Of a DNA stretch of 64,000 nt, positions 24,022 to 37,299 are shown piece after piece. The stretch comes from Clitopilus passeckerianus (lineage: Eukaryota > Basidiomycota > Agaricomycetes > Agaricales > Entolomataceae). The translations under genes and the position numbers were made by a program. The notes beneath the pieces are model-generated. The model was not told where the DNA came from. It saw only the letters and a program-made list of their open reading frames with translations, and ran no database searches. Location of the stretch: positions 124,001-188,000 of the forward strand of contig CALYLX010000106.1 in assembly GCA_944990035.1 (NCBI GenBank). The letters run 5' to 3'. Numbering within the stretch: the first letter of the stretch is position 1; each line of letters opens with the position of its first letter.

Positions 24022-25392
24022 ATGCTCAAGCTGCTCATACTCCTCGCCACTGCCCACGTCTTGCCTTTGGCAATCGCGGATTGCTCCCCGTACCTCAACG
24101 AAGGACCCGCGGAAACTAGGCCTGAGCCTGAGAAGTGCTGGACGTGTCCGAAAGCGAATCAAGGGTTTGGAGGGGAAGGGTTAAAGCCGTTCCCCGATAA
24201 TGAGGATGATGGCGGCAAAAGTTGGTGGAGGTTTTACTGCAAGTAAGATACATGAAAGTCTGCACAATTGCTCAATGCTAAGCATTTGTCTAGATACACG
24301 AGAAGCGAAGGCCAGGATGCGGATGGCAAGCCATATAAAGGCAGTACGATCTTCTGCCACTACGATGTGAGTATTCTACCAAAAGATGCTCGACGTGAGA
24401 CTGAAATCTTCTTTCTCAGGCCAACGGAAACTTGCGCATAAAGGACGCATACTGTAGGGAAAAGGCGGTTCCGGTTCCGAACTGCACGCCGTCGAGGCCG
24501 TATTCAGGCAAAAATGAGACTTGCTGCGGCCCAAATTGTCAGCTCCAAACCGACCAGTGCATATCTTGCCCACCGAAGAAAGATGCTAAGTATATCGATG
24601 TCACTGCCAGTCCCAGTATTTTGACGTGCATGCAAGTCGTTCTTGTCGTTGCGATTTTCTCAATGAGCTTGACTTTCTTTTTGTAATCCAGCACTAACTG
24701 GTGGGGAGGAAACGCAGCCGCTGTATACAAGTTTGACGTAAGTCTTTTTATGCCTGTGGGGATTGTCAAGGCTCTGACGATGGACATATCACTTAGGCAA
24801 GGACCGGTGACCCGCTGGTTACTTCATCATGGGATACTAAAACGCCGGCACTTCACCGCGAAGGATGCATACCTAAGCCAATCTCTGAACCCGGCGCGAA
24901 TTGCCCATCTGGACCGACGCATGACCAGTGCGTTAACGAAGCAAAGCAAGATGCTTATCGAAGCTTCGAAGGATGGAATAGGTGCCCCTCCCTGGCCGAT
25001 TACTGCAAGTACAGGACTGTTTCTGACGACTGCTGGGCCTGCCCCACGCTTGATGGGACAGACGCGGTTGATGAGACGAGTCGCTCTAGAGATTTTGGTA
25101 GTTGCAAGTAAGTAAACGTGCATTTGGAAATGCTCGTATCGTTGCTTACACACTTTACCCTTAGTTACTATAAGAGGAATGCCTCAGGTGTTCTAGAGAG
25201 TGCAAATACCACATGCTCGTACAACGTGAGTATATCAGAGCTCTGTCTTGGTGGACCTTTTCTGAGTTATACCATCAGTTCGCTACAGGTACATTGGATG
25301 GGACTTCGCCGGCTTCTAACAAGATTACGTGTCCACCTCAAGCCGGCAAGGACTTGACCTGCCAGCGCCTGAAGGATGCGCAGAAGAAGTGA
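24022..25392 (+). CDS. Secreted cysteine-rich protein, copy A
   Basis: Seven exons: 24022-24242, 24294-24366, 24420-24631, 24692-24737, 24797-25107, 25165-25225 and 25279-25392 (1038 nt, 345 aa). A clear signal peptide, MLKLLILLATAHVLPLAIA, precedes DCSPYLNE. The mature protein has over 20 cysteines in motifs such as KCWTCPKANQGFG, TCCGPNCQLQTDQCISCPP, GWNRCPSLADYCKYR and DDCWACPTLDGTDAVDE. The number and spacing suggest a disulfide-rich extracellular protein. I do not recognise the family. Intron 3 starts with GC (AT|GCAAGT) where copy B has GT. The start is secure because copy B shares both the start and the TATA box. It could be an effector or a wall protein, but nothing here proves either. 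Confidence 0.88.
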
Positions 25393-26166
25393 ACTCGACG
25401 TGGGCAGGTTTACTTATTTTTGATATCCCCGAGCCACTCTACTCCTTTCTTCTCACCGATTCCCCAATTAGCAACTACGCTCTTCTGATTCTCCCGGTAT
25501 CATCTAAGCCTACTCCTGGATTCGCTGCGGCTTTCCTATTATTTCTTAACGCGTTTGTATACCCTTAGTGTTTTGTTTGCCTACGAATAGCATTCAGATG
25601 ACTGCCACGTTTACTATCCTTGAGTTAGCTTAGACTTGTGAGAACTAAGCTAGAACAGAACTCAGAACCCCTTGAAGTCGGATTTCATTCATTCGAAGCT
25701 AATTGACCTCTAGAAGACCAGCATATAAATACTGTCGGCTTAAAAGAAACATGCGTCGCCTCATGGTTGTACACATGACTCAGGTTGTAGAAGTATAGAC
25801 ACCAAATCAAAAGATGAAGCACCCAAACCGAAATCGGGACAATCGGGTTCAGCAATCGTTCGCTCGTTACTCGCTGAGGAATGTACGTGTCGTCGAAGAG
25901 CGGTCTGTAGTAGGATTATTCTATATACGGAAGCTATGGAGTACAAATGCTACAACGGTGTTAGTACAAGCAAGTTCGGCATTCCGCCCACTGAGGTTTT
26001 CTGTCCCCCAAACATTCTTATCGGGCGAAAATGAGCTGAGTGACTATTCGGCTCGAGTCAGACCCTTCCTTCTAACTTGAGACAATGGAGAGGAACTCAC
26101 AGCTAAGGCCAGTTGATTCCCACCGAGTGGGACCATACTTTTTGGCAGCCGTGAAGTCGCTTGCCA
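25393..26166. other. Spacer, no gene seen
   Basis: The 3' flank of cysteine-rich gene A and the 3' flank of the F-box pseudogene at 26.2 kb, which converge here. Short frames only. Confidence 0.5.
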
Positions 26167-27768
26167 TTATTTGAACGCTTCTTTGAATGCCTTGTTAAGC
26201 TCTTTCCATATCGGATGAATATCCATGCCCATTTTGTTCCCCGCCGCCATCGTCAACATCGGAAATAGGACTGAAATGCAGCGCAGGACACCCCATTGCT
26301 GCTCCAGGGGTGAGTACCAGAGGTGTAAGCGTCTGAGGGAGCTGGGCCATGGGTGAAATCGATTTTTTTGACGTCAAAGGGGCGACATATGACAGCGATC
26401 GAAAGGTCGGATAGCTTCTTGCAATGTTGTGCGATAGGGATCAATCCCTCGAGGGTTAGACGTGTCCCTTCACGGGCCTGTGGAAACACTCGGAGGGATT
26501 CCAGTCACAGGGAAACGTTGTGAAGTGTTGAGAGGGATAATATGGGTAACAATGGGACAACCTTTTCGGACTCAGGCTCGAAGCTGACACAGTTATAGTT
26601 AAGTGAAAGGGAGGTTAAATTGACAAATCGACAGAGAGGTCCAACCAGCTCGTTTACACGAGTGACACCATGACTTCCATAAACGCCAATACGGGTGAGT
26701 GTGATAGGTGCACCGTTCGAAATGGCGCTGGTCTCGTTTACAGTAGCTGAGTTGATAATGAGTGACCTGAGTTTCGTCAGATTGTCGAAGAAATTTGCCT
26801 CTGTAACGTGGGTGGGCAATATTGAATCATCCCTTGCCCTACGGTCGAAGTGTGTCATAGTTCCAAGACAGAGACTGCGTAGGTTGGAAAACCTTGCAAC
26901 TTCTTGGATCAGGCTGGGTGTGATGTCTTCCCAACCCACCGAAAGCGACTCGAGGTTTCTGAAGGGGTGAAGAAACGATGCAACGGAGAATCCCACCCTA
27001 GGGGGAATTCCAAGACAGCTCGAGGTGCCAGGAATCTCGATGGAGTGCAATTCGGGACAGCATCGTGCTATAGCCCAAAGCAGATGTTCCAAGTGGGTTT
27101 GACTAGTTCGAGGTAAGAAATATTTGTCTCGTAAACATAGCCGCCGAAGACTGTCGCCTAATAGGCTGGGTATGTACTCAGCACCTGGGAAGCTGCCAGT
27201 GTGCTTTCCTTCAACAATCAGATCGAGAGAGTGGAGTCGAGGAAGCATGGGTTTGACAGGCCGATAAGTGGATAATTGCCGAAGAACATCCTCGTGGACC
27301 CCAAAATGGCCGCTCTGACAACCGTAGCGAGCGTATCTTGGAGGCATAATAGTCAAACCTATCCCAGTCGTCCACTTTCAGCGGCCTAAGGAACTGATGG
27401 TGAAGATATTAGAAACCAACAACGAGAAGAATCCGGACCCAATCAAACTTACTTCTACATATCTTTGTTCCCCACCTCCGAAGGCCCACAAATCGGTCGG
27501 CATAACTCGAACAAGTGCAGAGAGTTCTTCTTGTTGTCTCCAGAGCACTTCCAGTGCCGAATCTGAAGGAGGTTCGTATGAACTTTACAGCTTGACTAAG
27601 TTAAGTGGTTAAGTTGAGCGCACCTTGAAATTGTCGACACGTTCGGGCCAAAACTGCTAACGAGGATAGGCTTGAGGATCCAGCGACCCGTTCGCCATCG
27701 TGCTTGTAGTTGTCCAGTGCACTAAAGATGGCCAACCGTATTTCAGGGACTTGTAAGCATGAGTGCAT
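26167..27768 (-). pseudogene. F-box/LRR pseudogene of the MHPCL family
   Basis: The F-box exon is intact (ATG 27768-27766, MHSCLQVPEIRLAIFSALDN to LAVLARTCRQFQ), as is exon 2 (DSALEVLWRQQEELSALVRV, MPTDLW). Exon 3 starts correctly (PLKVDDWDRFDYYASKIRSL) but shifts frame at about 27,325. The LRR frame then continues as SGHFGVHEDVLRQLSTYRP to about 26,505. There a deletion removes the repeat containing LLWGLP and brings a stop after LHNVSL. A further frame change near 26,350 separates CRPFDVKKIDF from RRLHLWYSPLEQQWGVLRC and the terminal WKELNKAFKEAFK (TAA 26169-26167). The remaining frame is well conserved, so inactivation is fairly recent. Confidence 0.78.
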
Positions 27769-30700
27769 CGGCGATCAGGAAGGAAAGGCGTCGTTGCTGA
27801 CTCAGTGAATGGTGAACGTTTCAAGTTTCAACAACAGATTGAGGGGAGGCGTGATCGGCGCGGTTAACCCGAGGGACATCATGATCAACCTCGTGAAACC
27901 TGGAGTTTGTCCCCTCCAATAGTATCCAAACAACTTCGTAGGGTGGGGCCAATGCTCATCGTATGGCATGAACCCGGATGGGGCTTTCTGGATTGGTTTG
28001 ATTTCGCTACCATCCATTAAAAGGAATTACAAGGAGATTTTATTCCGAAGGCGTCATGCTATGATGTCTGGGTACGTGGAACAAAGGAAAGCTACAGTAT
28101 ATGTCCACTATAAGGGACGAAGCACCCAAGCAAGAAAACGGGACAAGTACGTGAACGGCGGTGGGTTCCGCTGTTACCAGCCCGCCAGACACCGCTAGCT
28201 CCAACGGCCAAAGCCTGCGGAAAAAGAAGGGAATCAGCGAGGGCGATGGTTGGGGAATGGTTCATGCGTACCTGAATAGTTTCTGGACGCGGTCTAAAGG
28301 ATAATCTTCATGAGGTCTGTGGAATCGACAGCTCAGTCGTAAAGAACTTTCTCCACCTCCACCTCCTCCGTCAACATGATCGCCAAAACCCGTCCAATGC
28401 AGCATCAGCCCTGGGTAGGTCAAATCGCAAAGTGACGCCCAACGCCTCTGCACTCTACACCCGGATGACTCCCAGTCGTTGAGGAAGATAGGCCACTCCT
28501 TGGAGACTCAAAGGTTGGGATGGGGAACGATGGAGGTGGGTATCGCGATAATCATCTTCACCATCCACCTACTCGTCCACCTCATCTGGCTTCTTCGACT
28601 GCTTTCCAGATGTTTCCCCTTTCCTCCTTTCTACTACATCGGCCGTTGCTTCGCTGGTCTCTGCTGATCTCCGTATCCGGGATCTCCAAGAATAGTACGC
28701 GCTCCTGGGTTAAGAAGATATGGTGGTGTTCCCATAAAGTTGCTTGTGCCATTGCGGACTGTTGTTTGGGGTAAGGGGGACAAGTCATCTAAATCCGACG
28801 ACGGTGTCTCCTCCATAGGTACGTTAGTCGTGGGGCTTATTGCTGGGATGATGGGCCGACGGTGGGTAGTACGAATCCGGTAATATGGCAATCTAGTTAT
28901 CGGGCTAGAGGAGCCGGTGCAGCCCGTTTGGGAGGGTTTCTGAATCCAGGCGGAAATGTCGCAGCACTGACAGCATGACGGACCGTGCCGTCTCTTCCCC
29001 TTCGTCCGAAGAGGATCGTGCGCCAGGTGCTAGGGCGGGCACCCAAAGCCGTGACGCAACGGTGTTTCTGAATTGGAGGAAGTACAAGCATGGCTCGGTG
29101 CTCGGGCAATGGGACAGGGTGGGTGCAAGTTGCAAATTGCCATCTTCATCATCCGCCTACTCGTGCACTTCAGCTTCCCGAACTTCTTTCGCCCATTTCT
29201 GCTGCATCCGTCTCTGCCTCGTCGTCCTCCACCATCGGTTCGTCTGTTGATGTTGTCTTTCCAATTGCTCCATGTTCGGATCGGGCGGAAACAGCGCGTT
29301 CCACGATGTTCAAGGAGTGTCGAGGACCAGTGAGGTTCCATCCTCCTACTCTTGAAAGGTCTCTGCAGACCTGCGTAATGAGATCTCCAGGAGAAGTGTG
29401 CTCTTCTGAATCATCGAGGAATGGTGGCTATTTCCTCTAAGCTGCTGCCGCAAACAGCGCTCGCCAGAGAGTCCTATTGGTGGGTAGTCATAGACCGAAT
29501 AGCTTGGATGACGGGGCGAGGAGGATACAACAGGATGTTAGGACGGTTCAAGGTCGGCGGGGGAGGGTCCAGGAAAAAGCTTGCAGCGCCGTCTGTCGTC
29601 ATCTCGGGTGTACCAGACAGAGTAGTCAGGGTTTTACGAGGAAGAAGCAAAATGTGTTGTGACCCTAGGGCTAGGATTTGCGAAACCACGAAGCAAAGGT
29701 GGGTGATTGAGGTCGAAGGCGACAATGTGGTTCCCAAACGACTGGGACGGGGAATGAGGAGAGTGGAGGGCCGAAGTCGCAACTATCATCATCTTCCCCA
29801 CCCTTTTGCTCATGTACTTCAGCCGCCTTCCCCTTCGACTGCTCCCCGAGGACCGTTTCTTCTCCATTCCGCCGCATCTACCCCTATCCCGTCATTATGA
29901 CCTCCATATCGACATCTCTGGCAGCAGGATGCTCTTCTGGATCATCGAGAATGGCTGATTCCTCTGAGTAACCGCAGGCTTTGGGGTAAGGACGACATAT
30001 CAAGCAGACCCTCCCAACGGAGTCCTCTTGATGTATCGTCGTAGGCTTGATAGCGGGGACGAGAGGCCAGTGGCGATAAGCGAGTAGGATGCAGCATTTG
30101 GTGTATGAGGAAGCTTGGAGGTTACATTACGGAGTCCTGTCGTCGCCCGCCTGGGGTAGTTCTGACAGGTCTAGCGCAGTTTTGCGAGGAAGAGACGGGG
30201 CGCCTCATGTCGCTTGAGTTTGGGGTTGAGAAAGGGCGGTGATGATTGGGATTGGGATTGGGAGAGAGGTCGAATTCGGGGCATGGGTTTCTTCATCCAA
30301 GGTGTTCATCCGAGGGGCAACAGCCTTCCCATTCGACTTCCTCCCGGATGTTGTCTCTGCCGCTCCCTCGTCCGTCCCCGTCGGTTCCTCTGATGATGTT
30401 GCGATTATATTCGCCTCTCGGGAGGTACAGAAGGAGCCTGCTTCTGCGACCGCATAGGAGGGTCCGGAGAGCATGTCGCGCTCCAGGTCTGTAGTCGTCC
30501 GGGGTGGTCTGACAGCGGTAGTCACGAGAGGAAGAGGCGAGGCGCATCGTATTCCTTGCGTCTGGATTTGAAAACGCGGAATGCCGACGGCGAATGTAGA
30601 ATGAAGGGGACCTCTGTTGGTCTCGTTAACTCAAAGATCAGAGAACGACAGGACATGATGGCCTTACCTTCCTCCGCCAAGATGGAGATTATTTTCATTC

Positions 30701-32125
30701 GGGAGGAGAAAGCCCGCTTGTTTGGGCTGTCGTAGGCGTCTGCAAGAATATGTCAGAATCCTGAATTATCGGCTGAGACCGGACGGAACTCACGAGTCGC
30801 TGGTATAGAATCTGCCCAATATGGAGGCCAGTTTGGGGAATTAAGAGGCTCGTACACATCGTTTTCCAAATCTACGAAGGAAGGAAGCATGAGAATACGA
30901 ATCCGTTAGAGGGAAGTCAAAAGGAAGCTGACCATGGACCGGCGGAGAGATAGGTGCATGAGGTCGAAGGCGACATGGATGTTTTCCAAGTTGGAAATCT
31001 TGAAGCTTGATATATGATATACCGTGTCGAGTCGGTGAAATGTTCCTTCTGCTCGTGAGGCTGTTGATGGATGGTTGGATTGGAGATTGCTGACGTAGAC
31101 CTACTCGACGGGGGAAGATTAGCAGTGTGTCATGAAAGCCTACAGATGACGCTAACTCACCCAAAAACCCTCTCGACGAGGAGAGTTAGAATATCGATCT
31201 ACATCGCATCCTTGTTGTTGAAATTCAAGACTGAGATATGATCTGGGTGGTTGAGGCCCGAACGTTGAAATTTGAGGCCAGAGATTGAGGAAATATCGTG
31301 CCTAGTCCAGCCACTCATGCACATGATGCATGATGTACGGTAGACATGGACGGCGAGAATGCAGGATCCTAGAGAGAGAGAGGTGGAGGTCGCGAAAAAA
31401 ACTGCTTCGCCTTTGGCGGGGACGGAAGAAAAAGATCAAGAATGGCTTGGTTTAACCATTGGATTGAGGATAGCGTGTGCCGCGTGACGGCATGATCGGC
31501 CCGAAGCTATTGAATGATTTTGATTTTCTGCCAAGCCACCAACTCTGCGACAACCTCCTTCGACTTCAAAGTTCAATGGACTTGGAGTCTACTAGTAATC
31601 TACCTACTTGGCCCGCGTTCAAAATCTATGGCCGATCTGGTTATCTTCGCGGAAACGAAGTGTCTATAAGGTACGATTTCGGCCATTCCGTTAGAGCGAG
31701 ATTTCATTCGGAAAGTACTTCTCTTCGGCTACTAATCGCTAGAAATGTTGGAAGTGATAGAAATCATCTGTGAGGTGAAGAATGGTATGTTCAGCAAGGT
31801 TCAATGCGTTCCAACAACCTCCTACACCATTGAACAGTTTCTGGCGCATGGCGCATCCTTCAACCTTTCGACGAAGCAAAGATATTGTATGCTCTAATAT
31901 CCGGAATAGTGAAAGCCGGAAACTGGAATTGGAAGCCGGAAATGACACTCTAGTTCGGCTGCCTGTGTCTTTTTTGTGTTCTAAACTATTAGAGGAAAAC
32001 AAATGATTTTGGTAGCTGCCGAAACAATTCAAAAATTTACCCTATTCGACTGAATCCTTCGACATTCGGAAAGTTGAGCTCCACTTCTCGTCATATTCGG
32101 GCTAGTCTGCATCTCGTCGCGAGCC
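27769..32125. repeat. Repeat-rich stretch with at least four dispersed-family traces
   Basis: Minus-strand traces: TTSTDEPMVEDDEAETDAAE (about 29,230), AEVHEQKGGEDDDSCDFGPP (about 29,790), ATSSEEPTGTDEGAAETTSG (about 30,400) and IHVAFDLMHLSLRRSMVS (about 30,960). A DNA word like CATCGAGGAATGGTGGCTATTTCC recurs at about 22,510, 29,410, 29,940 and 62,020. The part 30600-31130 resembles 15290-15620. The last 600 bp are a diverged duplicate of the flank of cysteine-rich gene A. No intact gene was found. Confidence 0.5.
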
Positions 32126-32133
32126 TATATAAA
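32126..32133 (+). promoter_or_regulatory. TATA box of secreted cysteine-rich gene B
   Basis: TATATAAA lies 87 nt before the ATG of copy B, in the duplicated promoter segment also found before copy A. The upstream word ATGACACTCTAGTTCGGCTGCC is shared by both genes. Confidence 0.65.
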
Positions 32134-32219
32134 CTCTGGCTTTATTCGAAGTTACAAGCAGGGAATTCCGCCGCATTCCTTCCCGATTACTTCTCCTCAA
32201 ACTCTTTCTCTGCGTCGTC

Positions 32220-33623
32220 ATGCTCAAGCTGTTCTTACTCCTTGCTACTGCTCACGTCTTGCCTTTGGCAATCGCAGATTGCTCCCCAGCTCTCAACGAT
32301 CGGCCTGACCAAACTAAACCTGAACCACAGAAGTGCTGGACGTGTCCGACAGCCAATCAAGGGTTCGGAAGCCCCACGGGGTCTTATCCAGATCAAGACG
32401 ACAACGGGGACAATAGTTGGACGAAGTTTTACTGCAAGTAAGATGCATGAAAGTCTGCACAATTGCTCGATGCTAAGCATTTGTCTAGATACACGAGGGG
32501 CGAAGGCCAGGACGCGGATGGCAACCCATATAAAGGCAGTACGATTTTCTGCCACTACGATGTGAGTATTCTACCAAAGGATGCTCGACGTGAGACTGAA
32601 TTTTTATATTCTCAGGGTGACGGAAACTTGCGCATAAAGGACGCGTACTGTGGGGCGAAGGCAACTCCGGTTCCGAACTGCACAACCCCGAAGCCGTATT
32701 CAGGGGAAAAGGAAATTTGCTGCGGCCCAAATTGCAAGCTTCAAACCGACCAGTGCTATTCTTGCCCACCAAATGCAAATGCCGAGTATATCGACGTCAC
32801 TGCCACCCAAAGTATTTTGACATGCACGTAAGTCTTTCTTTTTTTGATGCGATTTTTCTCGTGAGCCTGACTCTCTTTGAATGTCCAGCGTTAAATACAG
32901 GGGAGGAGGCCTGAATTCAGATGGCCAATTCAAGTTTGACGTAGGTTTTTCTTCGACAGTAGAATTGTCAAGACTCCGACGAAAAACATCCCTCTTAGGC
33001 AAGGACTGGAACGCCGCTTGATTCGTGGATTAACAAGAAAGACTCAGAGGCCAACACTGCGCCAGCTCCCCGCCGTGAAGGATGCACACCTAAGTCAAGC
33101 TCTCAGCCCGGCGCGAAATGCCCATCTGGACCGACGCATGACGATTGCGTTAAGGAAGCAAAGCAAGATGCCTATAGAAGCTTCTCGGGATGGAATAGGT
33201 GCCCCTCCAAAGCCGACTACTGCAAGTACAGAAGCCTATCCAACGACTGCTGGGCTTGCCCATCAATCGATGGTACAGACGCTGTTGACGAGATGACTCA
33301 CTCTAGAGATTACAGTTATTGCGAGTAAGTAAAGCTGCATTTTGGAATGCTCGCAACCTTGCTCAAATATACCACTCACAGGTACTATAAGAGGAACGCT
33401 GCAGGTGTTCTGGAGAGTGCGAAGACAACATGCGAGTACAACGTAGGTGTCTTATGTTCTGTTCCGATGAATTGTATCTGAGTTATACAATCAGCTGGCC
33501 ACTGGTGCATTCCAAAATACGAAGTGGTTGAACAAGCCCTTTGAAAACGCGTTTAGTTGCCCACCTCAAGCCGGAAAGGATTTGACGTGCCAACGTCTGA
33601 AGAATGCGCAGTCGAAGAAGTGA
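32220..33623 (+). CDS. Secreted cysteine-rich protein, copy B
   Basis: Same strand, seven-exon plan and length class as copy A about 8 kb upstream. The signal peptide MLKLFLLLATAHVLPLAIA is followed by DCSPALNDRPDQ. Shared motifs include KCWTCPTANQGFG, ICCGPNCKLQTDQCYSCPP, GWNRCPSKADYCKYR and NDCWACPSIDGTDAVDE. The end is LTCQRLKNAQSKK and TGA at 33621-33623. All cysteines that I can align with copy A are kept, while charged and loop residues vary, which suggests selection on the fold. All introns here are GT-AG, including intron 3 (AC|GTAAGT). The function is unknown. Expression is probably controlled like copy A, because the proximal promoter is conserved. Confidence 0.88.
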
Positions 33624-36600
33624 AGTCGACGAGGCTAAAGATGGTTTAAGCCTTCAGGTTTACTGGTGCTTAACGCGATTTGTTTCGAATCTGTCGGTCC
33701 TTTCGTACTCTTTCACTATACCCTGTTCCATAGTATCTTGTTCCTTTTAAATTACCGTTCCTTTGAACAGACTAGTCTGCAAACTGAGGATAATCTCTCA
33801 ATTTGTTTTCCCGTAGTTCTCACATTTCGCCGACTTACGATTGAATTTCAATATCTACGTATAATTTAATCTATTTCTCGGTTGCTCCCCTTCAGTTGCC
33901 CTGGTCGCAATGAGATTTTGGTGGTGTGAAACAATTCCGCCTATTCATTGTCATCCCAGTAGTAATTAATATGTTTTCTTTACGACTTGCTGCTTCTCCA
34001 GGCAATATGGGAGAGCCGGGGTACTCGTTCTTCTGGGTAGGTGCTTGTACCATGGTGGAAACCAAGAAGCGTTAGAGCCAAGCATTCCCCTTCGAGTATT
34101 CAATTCTAAAGCTTCGTTTGCAGAGTGGTCTGCAAACGACTACATTGGCATTAGGACAGTAATTTCTGCATTCCTCCTCTACAGCTTCCCAGAGAAGATC
34201 ATTTCTCCCTTCTGTCGCCCTGCCTCGTCACCCCTCGCCCCCTATCGCATCCTTCAGTGATGTTGTCGTTCAATTGCTTCGTCTTCGGCGGGCACGAAAA
34301 GAGTGCAGGTCCGTGATATTCGAGGGATGCCAAGTATTAGCACTGGTGTGTGCCATCCTCTCGATCATTGGTCTCTGCTGACCTCCATATCCGGTATCCC
34401 CACCAGCAACGGGCGCTCCTGAGGAAGGTGCTTCTGCTTTGTATCCCTTGCGTTCGAGCTGGTGGGAATCCGGTGTGGTTTACGCATCTTCTGCTAATGA
34501 CGGGTGCAGCAAACAAACGACCTCCTTCCTTACGAAATGCGGTTGATGCTGCTGAGGTTGAGGGCGATGGTGGCTGGGATCACTGGCAGGGAAGGTCGAA
34601 GTCGCCTGCTTCTGGACCGTTTGAGCCGCGAGGACGGGTTTACCGTCAAACGGCCGGCATCTCTACGCAGCGCATTTGCCGAATTGGAGAAGTGGCGGAC
34701 GTCCAAGCGCGTGTGTGGTGCTCAAAGGTCGGGATAACGTATGAGGGGAGTGGAGGATGGAGGATGGAAGCCACGACTATCATCTTCACTGCCCCTTTTG
34801 CTCGTGCGCTTCGGCTGGCTCCTCTTCATTTTTCAGAGATTTTTTCTTCGTGCTTTCTGCCGCCCCTGCCTCCTCGCCCCTCGCCCCCATCCGTTCCTCC
34901 AGTGATGTCGCCTTTCAATTGCTTCGTCTTCGTCTTTAGCGGGGACAGAAAGAGCATGGACCAATGATGTTCACAGAGCGTCTAGAACCGCCGTCATCGC
35001 CTCTCAAATCTCCGCCAAAGGCCCGAATCGACGTCCCCAGAAACAAAGGTGGTTCTCATGCGCAGCAGCAGTAGCTCCAAGGACCGGAGGTAACGATGAT
35101 TGTTCATCTAGAGAGGGCCGACGGAGTCCTCTTGGTGTATAGTCGTAGGCTTGATAGCGGGGGCGAAAGGTTGATGGCGGTCGGGCGGGGAGGATACACC
35201 ATTTGGGGTGTTGGGATTTTGGGAGGTCGCCGTCGCAAGCTCCCAGGAGGCTCACATCACTATCTGTCCGTCGTCGTCTGGGGTAGAACCGACTGATTGG
35301 TTCGGGAACTAGCAGGGAGGGGCAAGGTGGTTTGTGTCCCTTGCGTTTGGGCTTGTGAAACGTTGAAGACAGGCCTAGCAGGCGATGATGCTTTTTCAGC
35401 ATGACCAGCTACCGGAATGAATGGGGTGTCTTCTCTTCTCCTCTACTGACGACGGGTGTACCAGCCTCCCAGCCACTTCATGTACCACCGAGGCCGGAGG
35501 TTCGGACGAGTTGCGGCGTCAGACTAGAGCGGGGTCCGAGTCGTCTTCTTCATCAGGCCGCTCATGCATCATGACCTGCAACAGCTTGCTTCCCGATAAT
35601 CATCTCCACCAATTCGTCTGCCCTTTCTGCGTCTACCGCCGACTCGTAGGCCTGACAACAGGGAGGGCGGATCCATTCCAGGCCCAGGGGATCAATCAGA
35701 GGAGAGTACATCGGTGGTCCAAAATCGAGAGTCCGATGTGGTCTAGCTGTGGAGGTGAAGAGACGAGTTGGTCCAGGTTTGCGAAACCACGAGGGTAGGC
35801 CTAAACAGCGAGCATGCTCCCTCCAGCATATGAAGTTCCCGGAGATGTCTTCTGTTGGTGCCTTGTAGCAGTCGGCCGGCCTCCTTACACTCCTTACGGA
35901 ACGCTGTCGGTCGAAGTTGGTCCCGTGGTCGAAGATTGTTATGGATGGATAAGACCGGGGGAGGTCGAAGTGGCACAGGGCCAGGTTCGTCTTCTTCATC
36001 CAGGGTACCGCACATTCCCATCCGACTTCTTCCCGGATACCGCCTCCGCCGCGAATGCCCCATCATACACCACCATATTGCGGCGAGTTTTTAGGGTTAA
36101 GGTGAAGGAGCTGTACACCTCGTTTGTGAGGGCTTCTGAGTATACCTCTGGAGTAAGCATGGGAATCCGTTCGGGGAGATGATAGGAGGAAGCTGACCAT
36201 AAACCAGCGTAGATATGGGTGCTTGAGTTTGAAGGCAACATGGACGTTTCCCAACTTGGAGAATTCGAGAGTTCGTGGTGAGTCGGCTGTACATCCCTTC
36301 CGCTCAGGAGCTGTTGAGAAGAGGGTGGTTGGATTTTATATTCTTGATTGGTCGACGGCAGAAGGTTAGACTGCTAAAAAAAAATCCTTCAGCAGGAAGA
36401 AGTGATTGCAGCGTGTAGTCCGTTCGAATTATGAAAATCGACATCCTGGTGGGCGGCCTAATACAGTAAGTAACGGTGGTCATATTTCGGGAGTCACGTG
36501 ACTTCAAACGCGTCGCCCGTCGCGTCAACACGCGCTGGGCACGATGAGCTCGAGTCCCCACTTATTCCGTTGATACAATAGAGATTCTATGCGGAAAATG

Positions 36601-36750
36601 CTTAGATACAGTATAGGTCCTATATGTGGATGAACGCCTACAAAGTACGCAAATTTGCCATTTGAGCGATGGTCCCAAGAGGAGCATTGTGAAGAATGAA
36701 TATATAGTCGGAAATTAAGTCACTTCTTGTTGCTTTGAAGTGTATAGTAG
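33624..36750. repeat. Repeat-rich stretch between the cysteine-rich gene and the HET cluster
   Basis: Minus-strand traces KATSLEERMGARGEEAGAAE (about 34,890) and VHVAFKLKHPYLRWFMVSF (about 36,220) place more copies of the dispersed family here. The plus-strand frame 34350-34967 runs across one such copy and is not supported as a gene. Confidence 0.5.
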
Positions 36751-37299
36751 TTTCTTCCTTATTCAATGGGTTTAGGCTCGAGATCGGATAGCATTGAATA
36801 CATTGGTGGCAATATGAGACGCGTACGAGGCTGAGACTTGCTCCGGTACAAAAAAAAAAGCATGGAGTTGAGCACTGACGAAGACAATACGGGCTCTAGG
36901 CGCGATATGTAACAAGGCGAGTAAGTGCTACCGTAAAGGTGTAAGAAATTTGTGGCACCTTTCGAAGACTCGGGGGAACTGTAAGCAATGTGGGGAAATC
37001 GTACGTAGTAAGGGAAACTAGAAGGCATAGCAAAGGATGAGAGACATGTAGGGCATAGCTCGTCGGTTTGATATATCATAGAGAAACGGAAGTTCACCGA
37101 GAGAGTATCGTACAAAATGAACCATATATGAAGTGACTACATAGAGAGGCCTTGGATCGAATACTTGAAGAAACATTAAAACGGAACGAAAGCGTCGAAG
37201 TGAAGAGTGCAACTTGAGAACCTTCGACACAAAGGAGCGAATGTCCTCATCAGCCTCATCCCCGAGCAAGATGGCCAAAGTACTTGATTTGTCGGCCAC
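36751..37299 (-). repeat. 3' flank shared by the HET genes
   Basis: Sequence downstream of the first HET gene that recurs downstream of others (about 40010-40620, 44300-44600 and 50000-50470). Landmarks are a GAGGCTGAGACTTGCT-like word and a GGCATGTAG word followed by a CATATxTCAT word. It includes the decayed C-terminus VADKSSTLAILLGDEADEDI. It is best read as a duplicated 3' UTR and downstream flank. Confidence 0.6.
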
